A stretch of DNA of 64,000 nt, from positions 1 through 64,000 of the forward strand of contig JAJCYH010000025.1 of the NCBI GenBank assembly GCA_029262995.1, given 5' to 3'. Shown piece by piece: positions 53,722 through 63,409 of this stretch. The translations under genes were made by a program, and so were the position numbers. The stretch's first letter is position 1; every line of letters begins with the position of its first letter. The DNA comes from Saprospiraceae bacterium (GTDB lineage: Bacteria; Bacteroidota; Bacteroidia; Chitinophagales; Saprospiraceae). The notes beneath the pieces were generated by a model. That model searched no databases. It was given only the letters and a program-made list of their open reading frames with translations, and was not told the DNA's origin.

Positions 53722-54411
53722 TTAAAGCTCGAAATTGAAACCATTTTCTTTAGCTTCCTCATATTTAAAAGCATCGAAAGAATAGAACTTTGCTGGTCTA
53801 TGTGCAACGCCTTGCTGAAGTTCACTATGAACTTGAAGGATGTTCATACTTAATATCTTCTTTCTGAAATTTCGCTTGTCTAAATCTTTTTCCAAAATGG
53901 ATTCGTACAGCTTTTGAAGCTCAGTCAAAGTAAATTTCTTTGGCAATAATTCAAATCCAATAGGTCTATACTTCACATTTCTACGCAACCTTTTGAGGCA
54001 GGTATCCATAATTTCATAATGATCATAGGCTAATGTTTCAATTGACCTGATTTCTTTCCATTCTACTTTATCAGCAAATGAAGAGGGCCTGATGTTTACA
54101 TCATCTATATTTATTAAGGAATAGTAAGCAACTGTAATAACACGACCGCGCGGATGCCGGTCTACCTTTCCAAAGGTGTGAACTTGCTCAAGATATACAT
54201 TTTGAATCCCCGTCAGTTGCTCCAATACTTTCAAAGCTCCTTTGTCCAAATCTTGGTCTTGCTCAACAATATCACCTGGTAAAGCCCAATATCCTGCAAA
54301 AGGATCATGCTTACGTCTGATCAGTAATACTTTAAGGTTATCACCATCAAATCCGAATATGACATTATCGACAGAAAACGCAGACTTGTAAAATTCATCC
54401 TGAAAAGGCAT
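53722..54411 (-). CDS. NrtR-like transcriptional regulator with degenerate Nudix domain
   Basis: 229 residues from the ATG at 54411 (MPFQDEFYKSAFSVDNVIFG); a frame to 54450 would leave no room for promoters beside the divergent gene at 54455. Residues ~10-140 are a Nudix fold with RRKHDPFAGYWALPGDIVEQ, but the Nudix box is degenerate (GDIVEQDQDLDKGALKVLEQ lacks the RE and EE pairs), as in regulators of the NrtR group that sense sugar or NAD-linked metabolites without hydrolysis. The C-terminal ~75 residues are a winged helix (FTLTELQKLYESILEKDLDK). The target is not evident. Confidence 0.75.
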   Translation of the reverse strand: MPFQDEFYKSAFSVDNVIFGFDGDNLKVLLIRRKHDPFAGYWALPGDIVEQDQDLDKGALKVLEQLTGIQNVYLEQVHTFGKVDRHPRGRVITVAYYSLINIDDVNIRPSSFADKVEWKEIRSIETLAYDHYEIMDTCLKRLRRNVKYRPIGFELLPKKFTLTELQKLYESILEKDLDKRNFRKKILSMNILQVHSELQQGVAHRPAKFYSFDAFKYEEAKENGFNFEL

Positions 54412-54454
54412 CCAGAGTTTATTAGATTTGACACAAATATAAAGATTCATTGGA

Positions 54455-55477
54455 ATGCAAATAAATTTAATCAGTGATACAATTACAAAACCATCAAGAC
54501 AAATGCTTGACTTTATGGTTAATGCCGAAGTTGGTGACGATGTTTTTGCTTCAGATCCTACTGTAAATGCATTACAAATTCAGATGAGCGAGATGTTTGG
54601 GATGGAAGATGCGCTATTCTGCCCATCTGGAACGATGACAAATCAAATCGCAATTAAAATGCATACAAAGGCCTTGGATGAATTGATTTGCGAGGAAAAT
54701 TCTCATGTCTTTCAATATGAAACTGGTGGCTATGCATTCAATTCATCAGTGGCCGTAAATCTAATCAGAGGAAAATATGGCAAACTTGAAGCACAACAGA
54801 TATTGGATGCCGTAAAACCAATCCATGACTGGTTACCTATTTCCAAAATGGTAGTCATAGAAAATTCAACCAACAAAGGAGGAGGAAATTATTATACTCT
54901 AGCTGAAATTGCCAAAATACAAGCTGCTTGCAAGGAGAAATCTCTCAAACTGCATCTTGATGGAGCAAGACTCTTTAATGTTCTTGTCGAAACTGGAGAA
55001 TCAACTAAAGATGTAGGCAAGTACTTTGACAGTATTTCTATCTGTCTCTCCAAAGGACTAGGCGCCCCTATAGGTTCTGTTTTAATAGGAAGTAAAGAAG
55101 AAATCACCCAAGCACGAAGGTATCGGAAAGTTATGGGTGGTGGAATGCGTCAGGCAGGCGTGTTGGCAGCGGCAGGAATCTTCGCATTAAATAATAATAT
55201 TGCAAGACTGAAGGAAGACAATGATCGTGCAAAGCTTTTAGGAAAATGCCTTGAAAACTGCTCTTATGTAGAAAGCATCCAGCCCGTAAAAACCAATATC
55301 ATCATCTTTACATTAAAGGATTGGACAGCAGAATACTTTTTAAATTTAATCGATAAACATGACATTCTTGCGGCACCATTTGGGCATAAGCAAGTTAGAT
55401 TTGTTACACACATGCATTTTGATGACAATCAACTGGAGAAAGCTTCAAAAATATTAAGGGACTTGGAAAATACTTAG
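54455..55477 (+). CDS. ltaE: Low-specificity threonine aldolase
   Basis: A 340-residue PLP enzyme that splits L-threonine or allo-threonine into glycine and acetaldehyde. Motifs: LISDTITKPS (start), DDVFASDPTVNALQ, FCPSGTMTNQIA (PLP phosphate), LHLDGARLFN (PLP Asp) and ISICLSKGLGAPIGSV with the Schiff-base Lys. Length is normal. It ends 4 nt inside the convergent DUF151 gene. It is divergent from the NrtR-like regulator, which might control it. Confidence 0.93.
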   Translation: MQINLISDTITKPSRQMLDFMVNAEVGDDVFASDPTVNALQIQMSEMFGMEDALFCPSGTMTNQIAIKMHTKALDELICEENSHVFQYETGGYAFNSSVAVNLIRGKYGKLEAQQILDAVKPIHDWLPISKMVVIENSTNKGGGNYYTLAEIAKIQAACKEKSLKLHLDGARLFNVLVETGESTKDVGKYFDSISICLSKGLGAPIGSVLIGSKEEITQARRYRKVMGGGMRQAGVLAAAGIFALNNNIARLKEDNDRAKLLGKCLENCSYVESIQPVKTNIIIFTLKDWTAEYFLNLIDKHDILAAPFGHKQVRFVTHMHFDDNQLEKASKILRDLENT

Positions 55478-56073
55478 GATTTGGAATGACCAGATTCTCT
55501 GCGTTTCAGCTCATCTCTGATTAAAGCTGCCTTTTCATAATCTTCAGTTTCAAGAACATCACTTAACAGTTTGTTGAGTGCGCTTATAGAATAATTATCA
55601 AAGGAATCAGGATTTGATTCTTTAATTGGAGGTTCTTCAAATTCATCAATTGATTCATCGGAATCCTCTAAGACTACTCCTGCTTGTTCCATCACAAAAT
55701 CAAAAGTAAATAGTGGAGATTTAAACCTTACAGCCATAGCGATGGCATCAGATGTTCTAGAGTCTATTACAAATTCGCTTCCTTCTCTCACACAGACCAA
55801 CTGTGCATAGAAGATGCCATCAAGCAAATTGTTGATAATCACTTCCTTAAGTTCAATGTCAAACGTATCCAAAGTGTTTTTGAATAAATCATGTGTCAGA
55901 GGTCTGTTGGGTGTCATTCTCTCCATTGCTACAGCGATTGCCTGAGCTTCAAATCCTCCAATGACAATTGGTAGTCTTCTACTCCCACCTAATTCTCCCA
56001 ATACAACCGCATAATTATGAGATTGTGTCACACTGTGGGATAAGGCTACAATTTCTAACTCCAATTTTTTCAT
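55474..56073 (-). CDS. Bifunctional nuclease (DUF151) with UvrB/C motif
   Basis: A 199-residue protein. The DUF151 domain spans about 1-130: GELGGSRRLPIVIGGFEAQA, then SRTSDAIAMAVRFKSPLF. After a linker, residues ~160-195 form a UvrB/UvrC-type helical hairpin (LNKLLSDVLETEDYEKAALI RDELKRRE). The combination is characteristic of Bacteroidota. DUF151 proteins have reported RNase/DNase activity. It overlaps the convergent threonine aldolase by 4 nt. Confidence 0.88.
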   Translation of the reverse strand: MKKLELEIVALSHSVTQSHNYAVVLGELGGSRRLPIVIGGFEAQAIAVAMERMTPNRPLTHDLFKNTLDTFDIELKEVIINNLLDGIFYAQLVCVREGSEFVIDSRTSDAIAMAVRFKSPLFTFDFVMEQAGVVLEDSDESIDEFEEPPIKESNPDSFDNYSISALNKLLSDVLETEDYEKAALIRDELKRRESGHSKS

Positions 56074-56254
56074 AAAACAAAATTTTCAGCTGTTCCGTTA
56101 TAGAACAATCTCTTACTTCTTATAACGCAAAGGAAAGCTATTTTTTCTTAAAACATTATAAAAAATGTCTATAAATGGGGCAAATGACATTACTAAGCAT
56201 CCAAGTTTTAGCATTTTATTTAACTCTCAGTCAATAAAGTAATTAGAAACTATT

Positions 56255-57208
56255 CTACCCTTCCTTAAATTTTTTAAGTGACTCATTAAGGCGAGGAACT
56301 ACATCAAAAAGGTCAGCAACAACTCCATAATCAGCAGCCTTAAAAAACGGCGCTTCAGAATCTTTGTTTATGACTACTATGGTTTTAGAATTATTGACGC
56401 CTGCCAAATGCTGAATAGCACCTGATATGCCAATAGCTATATATAAGTTTGGTTTGATTGCAATACCTGTTTGTCCTACATGCTCATGATGAGGTCTCCA
56501 GCCACTATCTGAAACTGGTCTTGAACAAGCTGTCGTAGCACCTAGTGTCTCTGCGAGTTCCTCTATGATTCCCCAATTCTCAGGGCCTTTCATTCCTCTT
56601 CCAGCAGAGACGACCAGTTCGGCTTCAGGCAATGGAACCGTGCCTTGAACTCTAGTGGTTTCTACAAGTGAAACATCAGATGAATAACTGCTTGCATCAA
56701 ATGTTTCAACATTGGATGGCTTGGATATTTCTTGTACGCCAATCGAATTTCTAGAAACAGATATAATCTTAAAGTTAGATACCATCTGAAAGGTGCCGAC
56801 AGATTTTCCTGAAAACAAAGATTTGTCAACAGCAAACTGATTGGTCAAATCAGGTAATGTAGTAACGGAAGAGACAACGGACCCATCCATACGTGTAGCG
56901 ATTCTTCCCAACAAGGATTTACCTCTTGAATTATCTGCCAATATAACAACTGAAGCATCATTTGCTTTTGCAAAATCTGAAATCAATTTTGTCATCATCT
57001 TAGAGTCATGAAGTGCTTCATGACTAAAGTTGACAATTTTATCTGCACCATAATTGGATAATTTTTGAGCAACAGAAGAATCTGCATTGGTCAATGCGAT
57101 GCACTGGGTAGACATAGACTCAGCCAATTTGCATCCATAATTACATAATTCGTAAGCTGCCTTTTTGAAGTTGCCATTAATGGCTTCTATATATACTAAT
57201 ATTGACAT
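56255..57208 (-). CDS. etfA: Electron transfer flavoprotein alpha subunit
   Basis: A 317-residue FAD-binding subunit. The C-terminal half holds the FAD motif VVSAGRGMKGPENWGIIEEL, then ACSRPVSDSGWRPHHEHVGQ, TGIAIKPNLYIAIGISGAIQ and HLAGVNNSKTIVVINKDSEA, all diagnostic of EtfA. It pairs with EtfB, 17 bp upstream in the same operon. The heterodimer carries electrons from acyl-CoA and other dehydrogenases to the quinone pool. Cytoplasmic, intact. Confidence 0.96.
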   Translation of the reverse strand: MSILVYIEAINGNFKKAAYELCNYGCKLAESMSTQCIALTNADSSVAQKLSNYGADKIVNFSHEALHDSKMMTKLISDFAKANDASVVILADNSRGKSLLGRIATRMDGSVVSSVTTLPDLTNQFAVDKSLFSGKSVGTFQMVSNFKIISVSRNSIGVQEISKPSNVETFDASSYSSDVSLVETTRVQGTVPLPEAELVVSAGRGMKGPENWGIIEELAETLGATTACSRPVSDSGWRPHHEHVGQTGIAIKPNLYIAIGISGAIQHLAGVNNSKTIVVINKDSEAPFFKAADYGVVADLFDVVPRLNESLKKFKEG

Positions 57209-57225
57209 GAATTTCTTTTTATTTA

Positions 57226-57966
57226 TTAAATTACTTTAGCTTCTTCATGAAGCAATCTCACCAATTCATCCATATCCTGTGGATCTATCAATCTAACTCC
57301 TGATTTTTCAGCAGGCAGTTGGTATTTGGTAATTTGTTCCTTAGCGGAAAAATCAACAGGACCAATAACTTCTAATGGCTTCTTTTTAGACATCATAATT
57401 CCACGCATATTCGGAATACGTTGCTCTGCCATCCCCTTAGAAGCTGACACAACAAATGGAATTTGTAATTTGAGAACTTCAACACCACCTTCAATATCAC
57501 AGGTAACTGTCGCTTCATTACCTTCAAGCTTCATTTTACTTGCATAACTCAAAAACGGTAAATCTAAATATTCTGCTATCATGGCACCTACTAGAGATCC
57601 ATTATAATCAATTGATTCTTTTCCAAGCAAAATCATATCAAAGGATTTGTCTTTTGCATATTCTGCAATTTGCTTTGCAACATAGGACGCCGATTTAGCT
57701 TCTCCATCAATTCGTATTGCTTCATCTGCACCGATAGCCAAAGCCTTTCGGATGACAATATCATTTTCTGCAGGACCGACATTTATAACAACAACTTTAC
57801 CTCCCATTGCTTCTTGTAACTCAATAGCACGAACTAGAGCATACCATTCATCATAAGGATTCATGATATATTGAATGCCTTCTGTATTAAATTCAGTAGA
57901 GTCAGCATTAAAAGAGATTTTTGCTGTGGTTTCTGGGGTTTTACTGATACAAACAAGTAAATTCAT
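57226..57966 (-). CDS. etfB: Electron transfer flavoprotein beta subunit
   Basis: A 246-residue subunit of normal length. Motifs: MNLLVCISKTPETTAKISFN, YIMNPYDEWYALVRAIELQE, RKALAIGADEAIRIDGEAKS, ILLGKESIDYNGSLVGAMIA and the signature near the C-terminus (KGMAEQRIPNMRGIMMSKKK). It is the first gene of the etfBA operon, with a 115-bp promoter region upstream. It binds AMP and contacts dehydrogenases. Confidence 0.96.
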   Translation of the reverse strand: MNLLVCISKTPETTAKISFNADSTEFNTEGIQYIMNPYDEWYALVRAIELQEAMGGKVVVINVGPAENDIVIRKALAIGADEAIRIDGEAKSASYVAKQIAEYAKDKSFDMILLGKESIDYNGSLVGAMIAEYLDLPFLSYASKMKLEGNEATVTCDIEGGVEVLKLQIPFVVSASKGMAEQRIPNMRGIMMSKKKPLEVIGPVDFSAKEQITKYQLPAEKSGVRLIDPQDMDELVRLLHEEAKVI

Positions 57967-58081
57967 AAAATAAGAATCTATATATTCTGATTAAGAAATA
58001 ATTCAGGAAGCTTTACTCCTGATTTCAAGCTGCAAATATAGTAAATTAATACGCTTAACTTAGGGCAAAAATTACGCTTAT

Positions 58082-58411
58082 ATGGATAACCCAAGACTAG
58101 AAAAATTGTTGAAATTTTATGACAATGATCCTAAAGATGCCTTTATCATTTTTGCTCTAGCTAAAGAATATGAACAATTGGAGAATGAAGAAAAAGCCTT
58201 GGAACTATATGAGCAAATCAGAATAGATCAACCTGATTACATTGGCGTCTATTATCATCTAGCCAAACTACAAGAGAAAAGAGGGGACTTTGCTATCGCC
58301 TTAGATATTTATGAAGAAGGCATCAAAAAGGCAACGGCGCAAAATGATTTCCATGCTTTATCGGAATTAAAAAATGCAAAATTAAATCTTGAATTAGAAG
58401 AAGGGCTTTAA
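58082..58411 (+). CDS. Small TPR-repeat protein
   Basis: A 109-residue cytoplasmic protein with two to three tetratricopeptide units: FIIFALAKEYEQLENEEKAL, YIGVYYHLAKLQEKRGDFAI (with residues Y-x2-L-A...G and A-L pattern) and EGIKKATAQNDFHALSELKN. TPRs mediate protein-protein contact. No partner is evident. The gene abuts dapF (convergent, stop at 58411 next to 58412). Confidence 0.8.
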   Translation: MDNPRLEKLLKFYDNDPKDAFIIFALAKEYEQLENEEKALELYEQIRIDQPDYIGVYYHLAKLQEKRGDFAIALDIYEEGIKKATAQNDFHALSELKNAKLNLELEEGL

Positions 58412-59194
58412 TCATATTCTGTATATGCCTTCAAAAACTTCTTCAGATGGACCTATTAAATAGATATCACTAAACCCTTTACCCTTTCTTTTATAAGCTA
58501 CTTGTAAATTGCCCCCTACTGCTTTTACCTGGATTGGTGAAATCTCTGTAAATTGATTTATTATACAAGCAAGACTGGATGCTACAACCCCGGTCCCACA
58601 AGAAAGTGTTTCATCTTCGACGCCCCTTTCATACGTTCTAATCTCTAGAATATCATCTTTAAACTTTACAAAATTTACATTGATGCCTTCAGATTTGAAC
58701 CTATTGTTATAGCGAATTTTTCTGGCTTCCGCCAAAATGTCAAATTGATCGAAATGCTCTACAAACTTTATATAGTGTGGTGATCCTGTATCTATGATTA
58801 TATCTTGATTCTCACGTTCATAATGGTCAATATCAATCATTTTTAAAGATACATTAGTCGGATCTATACTGGCTTGATGTACGCCATCGATAGCTAAGAA
58901 TACGGTTTCATTACTAATATATCCTAATTTATGCGCCAAAGTTACGATGCATCGTCCTCCATTACCACACATGCTACTGGTTCGTCCGTCGGAATTATAG
59001 TATATCATTTCAAAATCATAGTCCTCAGAAGCTTTTAGAATCATCAATCCATCTGCTCCTATACCAAAATGCCTGTCACACATTGCTTTTATGTACTCTT
59101 CTGTAAGCTTGCTTTGGATGCCTTCATATTTAAATCCGTCAATTAATATGAAATCATTTCCAGTGCCATGATATTTATAAAATGTAAATTCCAA
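58412..59194 (-). CDS. dapF: Diaminopimelate epimerase
   Basis: A 260-residue enzyme that converts LL- to meso-diaminopimelate for lysine and peptidoglycan. The two catalytic cysteines are C76 (SSMCGNGGRC) and C199 (ETLSCGTGVV). FYKYHGTGNDFILIDG opens the protein, and HFGIGADGLM and NSDGRTSSM are also typical. Length is normal. It is divergent from the TonB-like gene with 225 bp between, an AT-rich region that should hold both promoters. Confidence 0.96.
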   Translation of the reverse strand: MEFTFYKYHGTGNDFILIDGFKYEGIQSKLTEEYIKAMCDRHFGIGADGLMILKASEDYDFEMIYYNSDGRTSSMCGNGGRCIVTLAHKLGYISNETVFLAIDGVHQASIDPTNVSLKMIDIDHYERENQDIIIDTGSPHYIKFVEHFDQFDILAEARKIRYNNRFKSEGINVNFVKFKDDILEIRTYERGVEDETLSCGTGVVASSLACIINQFTEISPIQVKAVGGNLQVAYKRKGKGFSDIYLIGPSEEVFEGIYRI

Positions 59195-59419
59195 TCTTTA
59201 TAAGTTTTTAAGTGATCAACACCTAAGTTATATTTGAAAATTATTTTGATTACAAATTTCTAAAAAATTAATCATCAAAAGACATATATAAATTTTACTA
59301 ATTTATTACTTTGATGCTTTTTTCAAATATTTTTGATCTTTAGATCTATTTTTTAAAATTTTAATCTTCTATTAACAGTTTATTAGGTTAAATAACAGTC
59401 TTACAACAAAGCATTTGTT

Positions 59420-60457
59420 ATGATTAATGAGATAGCCATAGAACGAGAACACAAAAGGAAGAGTTCATTGTACACTTTTATCATTCACATCCTTATCCTA
59501 CTGCTAGCCTTTTTCAGTACATGTGAATATCAAAAAGCTGTTGACAATCAATATTCAGTAGCCTTAAATTTCGAGGAAATAATACCTCCTAAGCTAGAAG
59601 AGATGTCAGAAGCAAGCAATAGTAATAAAGGTAAAGAAGCGGAAGGTAAGGCAAGAGAAAAAGCTGACCGTCCAGCTGATATTCAGGACCAACAAACCAA
59701 GACTATTGAAAATAATAGACCTGAGATTAAATTACCTAAACCAACACCTACGCCTCCAGTACCTACAACGGACCCTGTCATCAGTGAAACCACAATAGAT
59801 GAAGAGTCTGATGTAACCGCAGCTGAAGAAGAAATTGAAATTGATGCTCCAGAAATGGAAGAAGTCCCAGATCCAGTAGTTGTAGAAACTGACAATACCA
59901 GTGATGAACCTCCTGCGGATAAAGCTTCTGAGTCCATCAAGACTAAAATTGGTAAAATATTGGATGTCTTTAAAACAGGCGGCTCAAAAGACAATGGAAA
60001 TCCTGATGGTAATCCATCAAGCAAAGACGGTTCTAAAGACGGTACCGGCAAAGGCAATAAAGGTGATGGTAGAGGAAGTGATACATCCGGAAGTGATGGC
60101 GATAGCGGATCTGGAACTGGTGGTGATGGAGAAGGGCAATACGATGGATCTGGTAACGGCATCTTTGGACGAAAAGTAATTAAAAGAAATATCAATGAAG
60201 TTATGAGAGTAGGCTTTGAAAATCAGGAAAACAAAAGGATTGTTGCAAAAGTATGTATTAACAGAGCTGGTAATGTCGCCTATGCTGAACTTCTAAATCG
60301 TGAAACAACGGCTACCATTCCTAAAGGAAAAGAAAAAGAGCTATTGGAAGGGATATATGGGTATAAATATGAACCAAATCCAAGAGCACCGATTGAAGAA
60401 TGTGGAAAGCTCACAATGATTCTTCAAAACATCAGTGCTCTTACAATTAAAAATTAG
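59420..60457 (+). CDS. TonB-like energy transducer
   Basis: A 345-residue protein. One N-terminal membrane helix (SSLYTFIIHILILLLAFFST, about 15-34) is followed by a periplasmic linker: acidic/Pro-rich (KPTPTPPVPTTDPVI; EESDVTAAEEEIEIDAPEME), then Gly/Ser/Asp-rich low complexity (about 190-245). The C-terminal ~90 residues (AKVCINRAGNVAYAELLNRE) are a TonB-type domain. It would link the inner-membrane proton force to outer-membrane receptors. ExbB and ExbD are not adjacent in the window. It ends 9 bp before xseA. Confidence 0.75.
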   Translation: MINEIAIEREHKRKSSLYTFIIHILILLLAFFSTCEYQKAVDNQYSVALNFEEIIPPKLEEMSEASNSNKGKEAEGKAREKADRPADIQDQQTKTIENNRPEIKLPKPTPTPPVPTTDPVISETTIDEESDVTAAEEEIEIDAPEMEEVPDPVVVETDNTSDEPPADKASESIKTKIGKILDVFKTGGSKDNGNPDGNPSSKDGSKDGTGKGNKGDGRGSDTSGSDGDSGSGTGGDGEGQYDGSGNGIFGRKVIKRNINEVMRVGFENQENKRIVAKVCINRAGNVAYAELLNRETTATIPKGKEKELLEGIYGYKYEPNPRAPIEECGKLTMILQNISALTIKN

Positions 60458-60466
60458 AATACTAAT

Positions 60467-61690
60467 TTGGAAGCCTATTCTCTTTACGAGGTAAATCAAT
60501 ACATAAAACGCGTCATTGCGCTAAATTTTGAGGAAGCTGTTTGGGTCGAATGCGAGATCAATCAGCTTTCTCATTCACGTAGTAACATTTACATGGATCT
60601 CATCGAAAAAGATGAAAGCACAGATGAGATAGTTGCCAAAGCATCAGCTACCCTTTGGTACCGTCAACAACTTTTTATCAAAAAGAAATTAGGAAAAATT
60701 GCAGATCAAGTTCTGAGTGCGGGCATTAAAGTAAAACTTAAAGTAACCATTGAATTTTCAGAGCGCTACGGCCTTAGCTTTAATATTGTAGACATTGATC
60801 CTACCTATACTTTTGGTCAATTTGAAATGGACCGCCAAAAAACAATAGAAAGGCTGCAGAAAGAAAAACTAATTGAGAAAAACAGGGCTCTTTATCTTCC
60901 AACAGTTATTCAAAACATTGCTATTATCTCTTCGGAAACTGCTGCTGGCTATAGAGATTTTATGGAAGAGCTAAGTCATAACGCCTACGATTATGCCTTC
61001 ACAACAGATCTTTACAATGCAGCAATGCAAGGACAAAATACTGAACCTGAAGTTGTAAAGGCATTAAAACAAATAGCTGACAAATCTTATGATGTAGTTA
61101 TCATTATTAGAGGTGGTGGTTCCAAATTGGATCTTTCTGCATTCGATCATTACAATATTGCAGAAGCTATTGCCAAATTATCGCTCCCTGTTATAACTGG
61201 GATTGGTCATGAGATTGATCAAAGCGTAAGTGATCTGGTTGCACATACCAACCTTAAAACACCTACCGCTGTAGCAAGCTTCATTATTGATCATAATTTG
61301 CAATTTGAATATGAAATGGACCAACAAATGATGGAACTCTCAGACTTGGTAATTCAACAACTTGCCTCAAAAAAACTGAAGTTATCACATTTGCAATCCA
61401 ACTTGGTATCCTATCCCAAATTGCTCATCAGTCAAAAAATGATGGAAATCATAAACTTGCAGGACAAGTCAATTGGCAATAGTCAGCAACTTATAAAAAG
61501 TAAAAAACAAAAATTAGAAAAGATTGAAGGCGTTATCAATATCCTGAATCCTCAAAACATCTTAAAGAGAGGATTTACGCTTGTAAAATCAGGAAACCAA
61601 TACGTTTCTCGAAAATCACAATTATCAAAGAAAGATAGCGATCTTAGTATTGAGTTTTATGATGGAGATCTCCCAATAAATAAAAAATAA
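60467..61690 (+). CDS. xseA: Exodeoxyribonuclease VII large subunit
   Basis: A 407-residue subunit, TTG start, typical length. The N-terminal OB fold spans about 1-100 (VWVECEINQLSHSRSNIYMD). The catalytic domain includes IAIISSETAAGYRDFMEEL, VVIIIRGGGSKLDLSAFDHY, and ITGIGHEIDQSVSDLVAHTN LKTPTAVA. A C-terminal coiled coil (about 290-370) binds the small subunit. It overlaps xseB by one base. With XseB it degrades single-stranded DNA. Confidence 0.96.
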   Translation: MEAYSLYEVNQYIKRVIALNFEEAVWVECEINQLSHSRSNIYMDLIEKDESTDEIVAKASATLWYRQQLFIKKKLGKIADQVLSAGIKVKLKVTIEFSERYGLSFNIVDIDPTYTFGQFEMDRQKTIERLQKEKLIEKNRALYLPTVIQNIAIISSETAAGYRDFMEELSHNAYDYAFTTDLYNAAMQGQNTEPEVVKALKQIADKSYDVVIIIRGGGSKLDLSAFDHYNIAEAIAKLSLPVITGIGHEIDQSVSDLVAHTNLKTPTAVASFIIDHNLQFEYEMDQQMMELSDLVIQQLASKKLKLSHLQSNLVSYPKLLISQKMMEIINLQDKSIGNSQQLIKSKKQKLEKIEGVINILNPQNILKRGFTLVKSGNQYVSRKSQLSKKDSDLSIEFYDGDLPINKK

Positions 61691-61887
61691 TGGCAAAAAA
61701 AGAAAGTTTCGATAAAGCGTTTGAAGAATTGCAATCAATCATTGGCAAACTGCAAAATGAAGATGCCAGTATTGATACTCTGAGTGAACAACTCAAAAAA
61801 GCCAAGGGCTTAGTAGATATTTGCAAATCTAAATTGAGAGATGTCGAGGCGGATATCGAATCCATTCAATTCAATGACGAGGAGTAG
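61690..61887 (+). CDS. xseB: Exodeoxyribonuclease VII small subunit
   Basis: A 65-residue helical protein: FDKAFEELQSIIGKLQNEDA, then LSEQLKKAKGLVDICKSKLR. Length and pattern are those of XseB, which coats the coiled-coil arms of XseA. It overlaps xseA by one base (ATG in TAATGG context) and its 3' end overlaps the convergent DUF3810 gene by 22 nt. Confidence 0.94.
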   Translation: MAKKESFDKAFEELQSIIGKLQNEDASIDTLSEQLKKAKGLVDICKSKLRDVEADIESIQFNDEE

Positions 61888-62909
61888 CTATGCTTGCCCT
61901 GTTCTTCGTATGCTTTTATCAGTTCGATCATGAGGTCATAACTTAGGATGCCTGCAGAAACACCATGAGTTTTTAGATATTTATCATAAATTATATCTCT
62001 GTATTTGGGCATCCAATCCTTGAACCTTTGACTGTGTTTATAAATTTCTTCGAGATCAACCAACAACAAGGGGTTCATTTCGAAATAATTGTCTTGCCAT
62101 TCGACCCTAAATAATTTTCGATAGTAATAAGCGAGATATCTCCAATAGGCTAATTCTGCGCTATACCTCATCAAATCGTTATCAATCATTCCAAGACTTA
62201 TGTATGCGATAAAATTGCATTCACTCTCATCAGAAATCCCATAACCATGTGCCATTTCGTGTGCCATCGTAAAAGCTTTCTGTCGGTAATAGAGACCACC
62301 GTCAATATGTCCTTCAAAAGCATGTGGGATATAAATACCAGAAGTTCTGAAATGCAATAAACTTCCTGGAGGAATAGTACGAACACGCACTCTGCCCAAA
62401 ACAGGTATCCCCCAAGCGTCTAATATTTTTTCCTGAACTTGTCTGATCAGCTCTTCCATGTTATCTGGATAACTCTGTAATTCACTAGACTGAAGAAACT
62501 TATCCAGAACTGAAGATTGTGCCATAAAACTGTCATAAATGTAACAGCTGTCAATCGCAGAGGTGTTGAGATTAAGTTTGTCCTTTAAATTAACCTGCTG
62601 ATAATTAAATGCCCAAAAAATATAAAACAAGTTTACAATCCAGATCAATACGATTATAAAACGACGTAAAATTCCTCTGATTGTTCTTTTTGTATTATAA
62701 ATTAAGGAGAACAGAACAATCGGAATAACAAGATAGATGCTTGCAAAAGGCAACAACCCAAAGCTAAAATCATGAAACAATCTGAAACCCTGGAAAATAC
62801 CAAACAAATAAAAGTATTCATAAAATACAGTCGCTTTAGAAAAAAGGAAGTTTAGTATTATCACAAAAAATAAAACAGATAAGGCTAGATTTAAACTATT
62901 CCATTTCAC
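61866..62909 (-). CDS. DUF3810 membrane metallopeptidase
   Basis: A 347-residue protein. Three hydrophobic segments lie in the first 100 residues (ALSVLFFVIILNFLF; LVIPIVLFSLIY; FIIVLIWIVNLFYIFWAF). The soluble part has the zinc motif HEMAH (217-221) followed by E228/E230 (DESECNFIAY). This is the Bacteroidota DUF3810 family, of unknown substrate. Its stop lies inside xseB (22-nt convergent overlap). Confidence 0.85.
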   Translation of the reverse strand: MKWNSLNLALSVLFFVIILNFLFSKATVFYEYFYLFGIFQGFRLFHDFSFGLLPFASIYLVIPIVLFSLIYNTKRTIRGILRRFIIVLIWIVNLFYIFWAFNYQQVNLKDKLNLNTSAIDSCYIYDSFMAQSSVLDKFLQSSELQSYPDNMEELIRQVQEKILDAWGIPVLGRVRVRTIPPGSLLHFRTSGIYIPHAFEGHIDGGLYYRQKAFTMAHEMAHGYGISDESECNFIAYISLGMIDNDLMRYSAELAYWRYLAYYYRKLFRVEWQDNYFEMNPLLLVDLEEIYKHSQRFKDWMPKYRDIIYDKYLKTHGVSAGILSYDLMIELIKAYEEQGKHSYSSSLN

Positions 62910-63016
62910 AAACGTATTTTTGATAGAACTTTTTATAATTGTACAATGTTAAAAAGTTGGATTAAATATTTTATTATTCAATTATTTATTAAAAATAGAT
63001 ATTAAAACGACAAAAA

Positions 63017-63334
63017 ATGGCATTTGAATTCACAGACAGTAACTTCCAGGAAGCAGCTTTGGAAACTGACAAACTAGTACTTGTTGACTTTTGGGCCGAG
63101 TGGTGTGGACCATGTAGAATGATCACTCCTATTATAGAAGATCTAGCCAAAGAATACGAAGGAAAAGCAGTGATTGGAAAAGTTAATGTTGATCACCATG
63201 CAGGGGTATCCATGAAATATGGTGTAAGAAGTATTCCTACGATCCTATTGATTAAAAATGGAGAAGTAGTTGACAAGCATGTCGGAGCAACCACAAAAGC
63301 TGTTCTTGAGCAAAAAATGGCTGAGCATCTATAG
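63017..63334 (+). CDS. trxA: Thioredoxin
   Basis: A 105-residue thioredoxin with the active site WCGPC (C30 and C33) in FWAEWCGPCRMITPI. The cis-proline is in YGVRSIPTILLIKNG. Length is canonical, with no signal peptide, so it reduces disulfides in the cytoplasm. A terminator follows at 63362. Confidence 0.97.
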   Translation: MAFEFTDSNFQEAALETDKLVLVDFWAEWCGPCRMITPIIEDLAKEYEGKAVIGKVNVDHHAGVSMKYGVRSIPTILLIKNGEVVDKHVGATTKAVLEQKMAEHL

Positions 63335-63361
63335 AATTATTATTATTTTTAAAATATAATT

Positions 63362-63394
63362 AAAGCTCTTAAGCGTTATGTTTAAGAGCTTTTT
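63362..63394 (+). terminator. Terminator after trxA
   Basis: AAAGCTCTTAA (63362-63372) pairs with TTAAGAGCTTT (63382-63392) around a 9-nt loop, followed by T-run to 63394. It separates trxA from the next gene, whose ATG is at 63410. Confidence 0.85.
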
Positions 63395-63409
63395 CATTTA
63401 ATACATAAT

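Noticed and set aside
59683..60195. 170-codon reading frame opposite the TonB-like gene
   Set aside because: It is Pro/Ser/Val repeat sequence produced by the complementary strand of the Gly/Ser/Asp-rich linker, without a plausible protein pattern.
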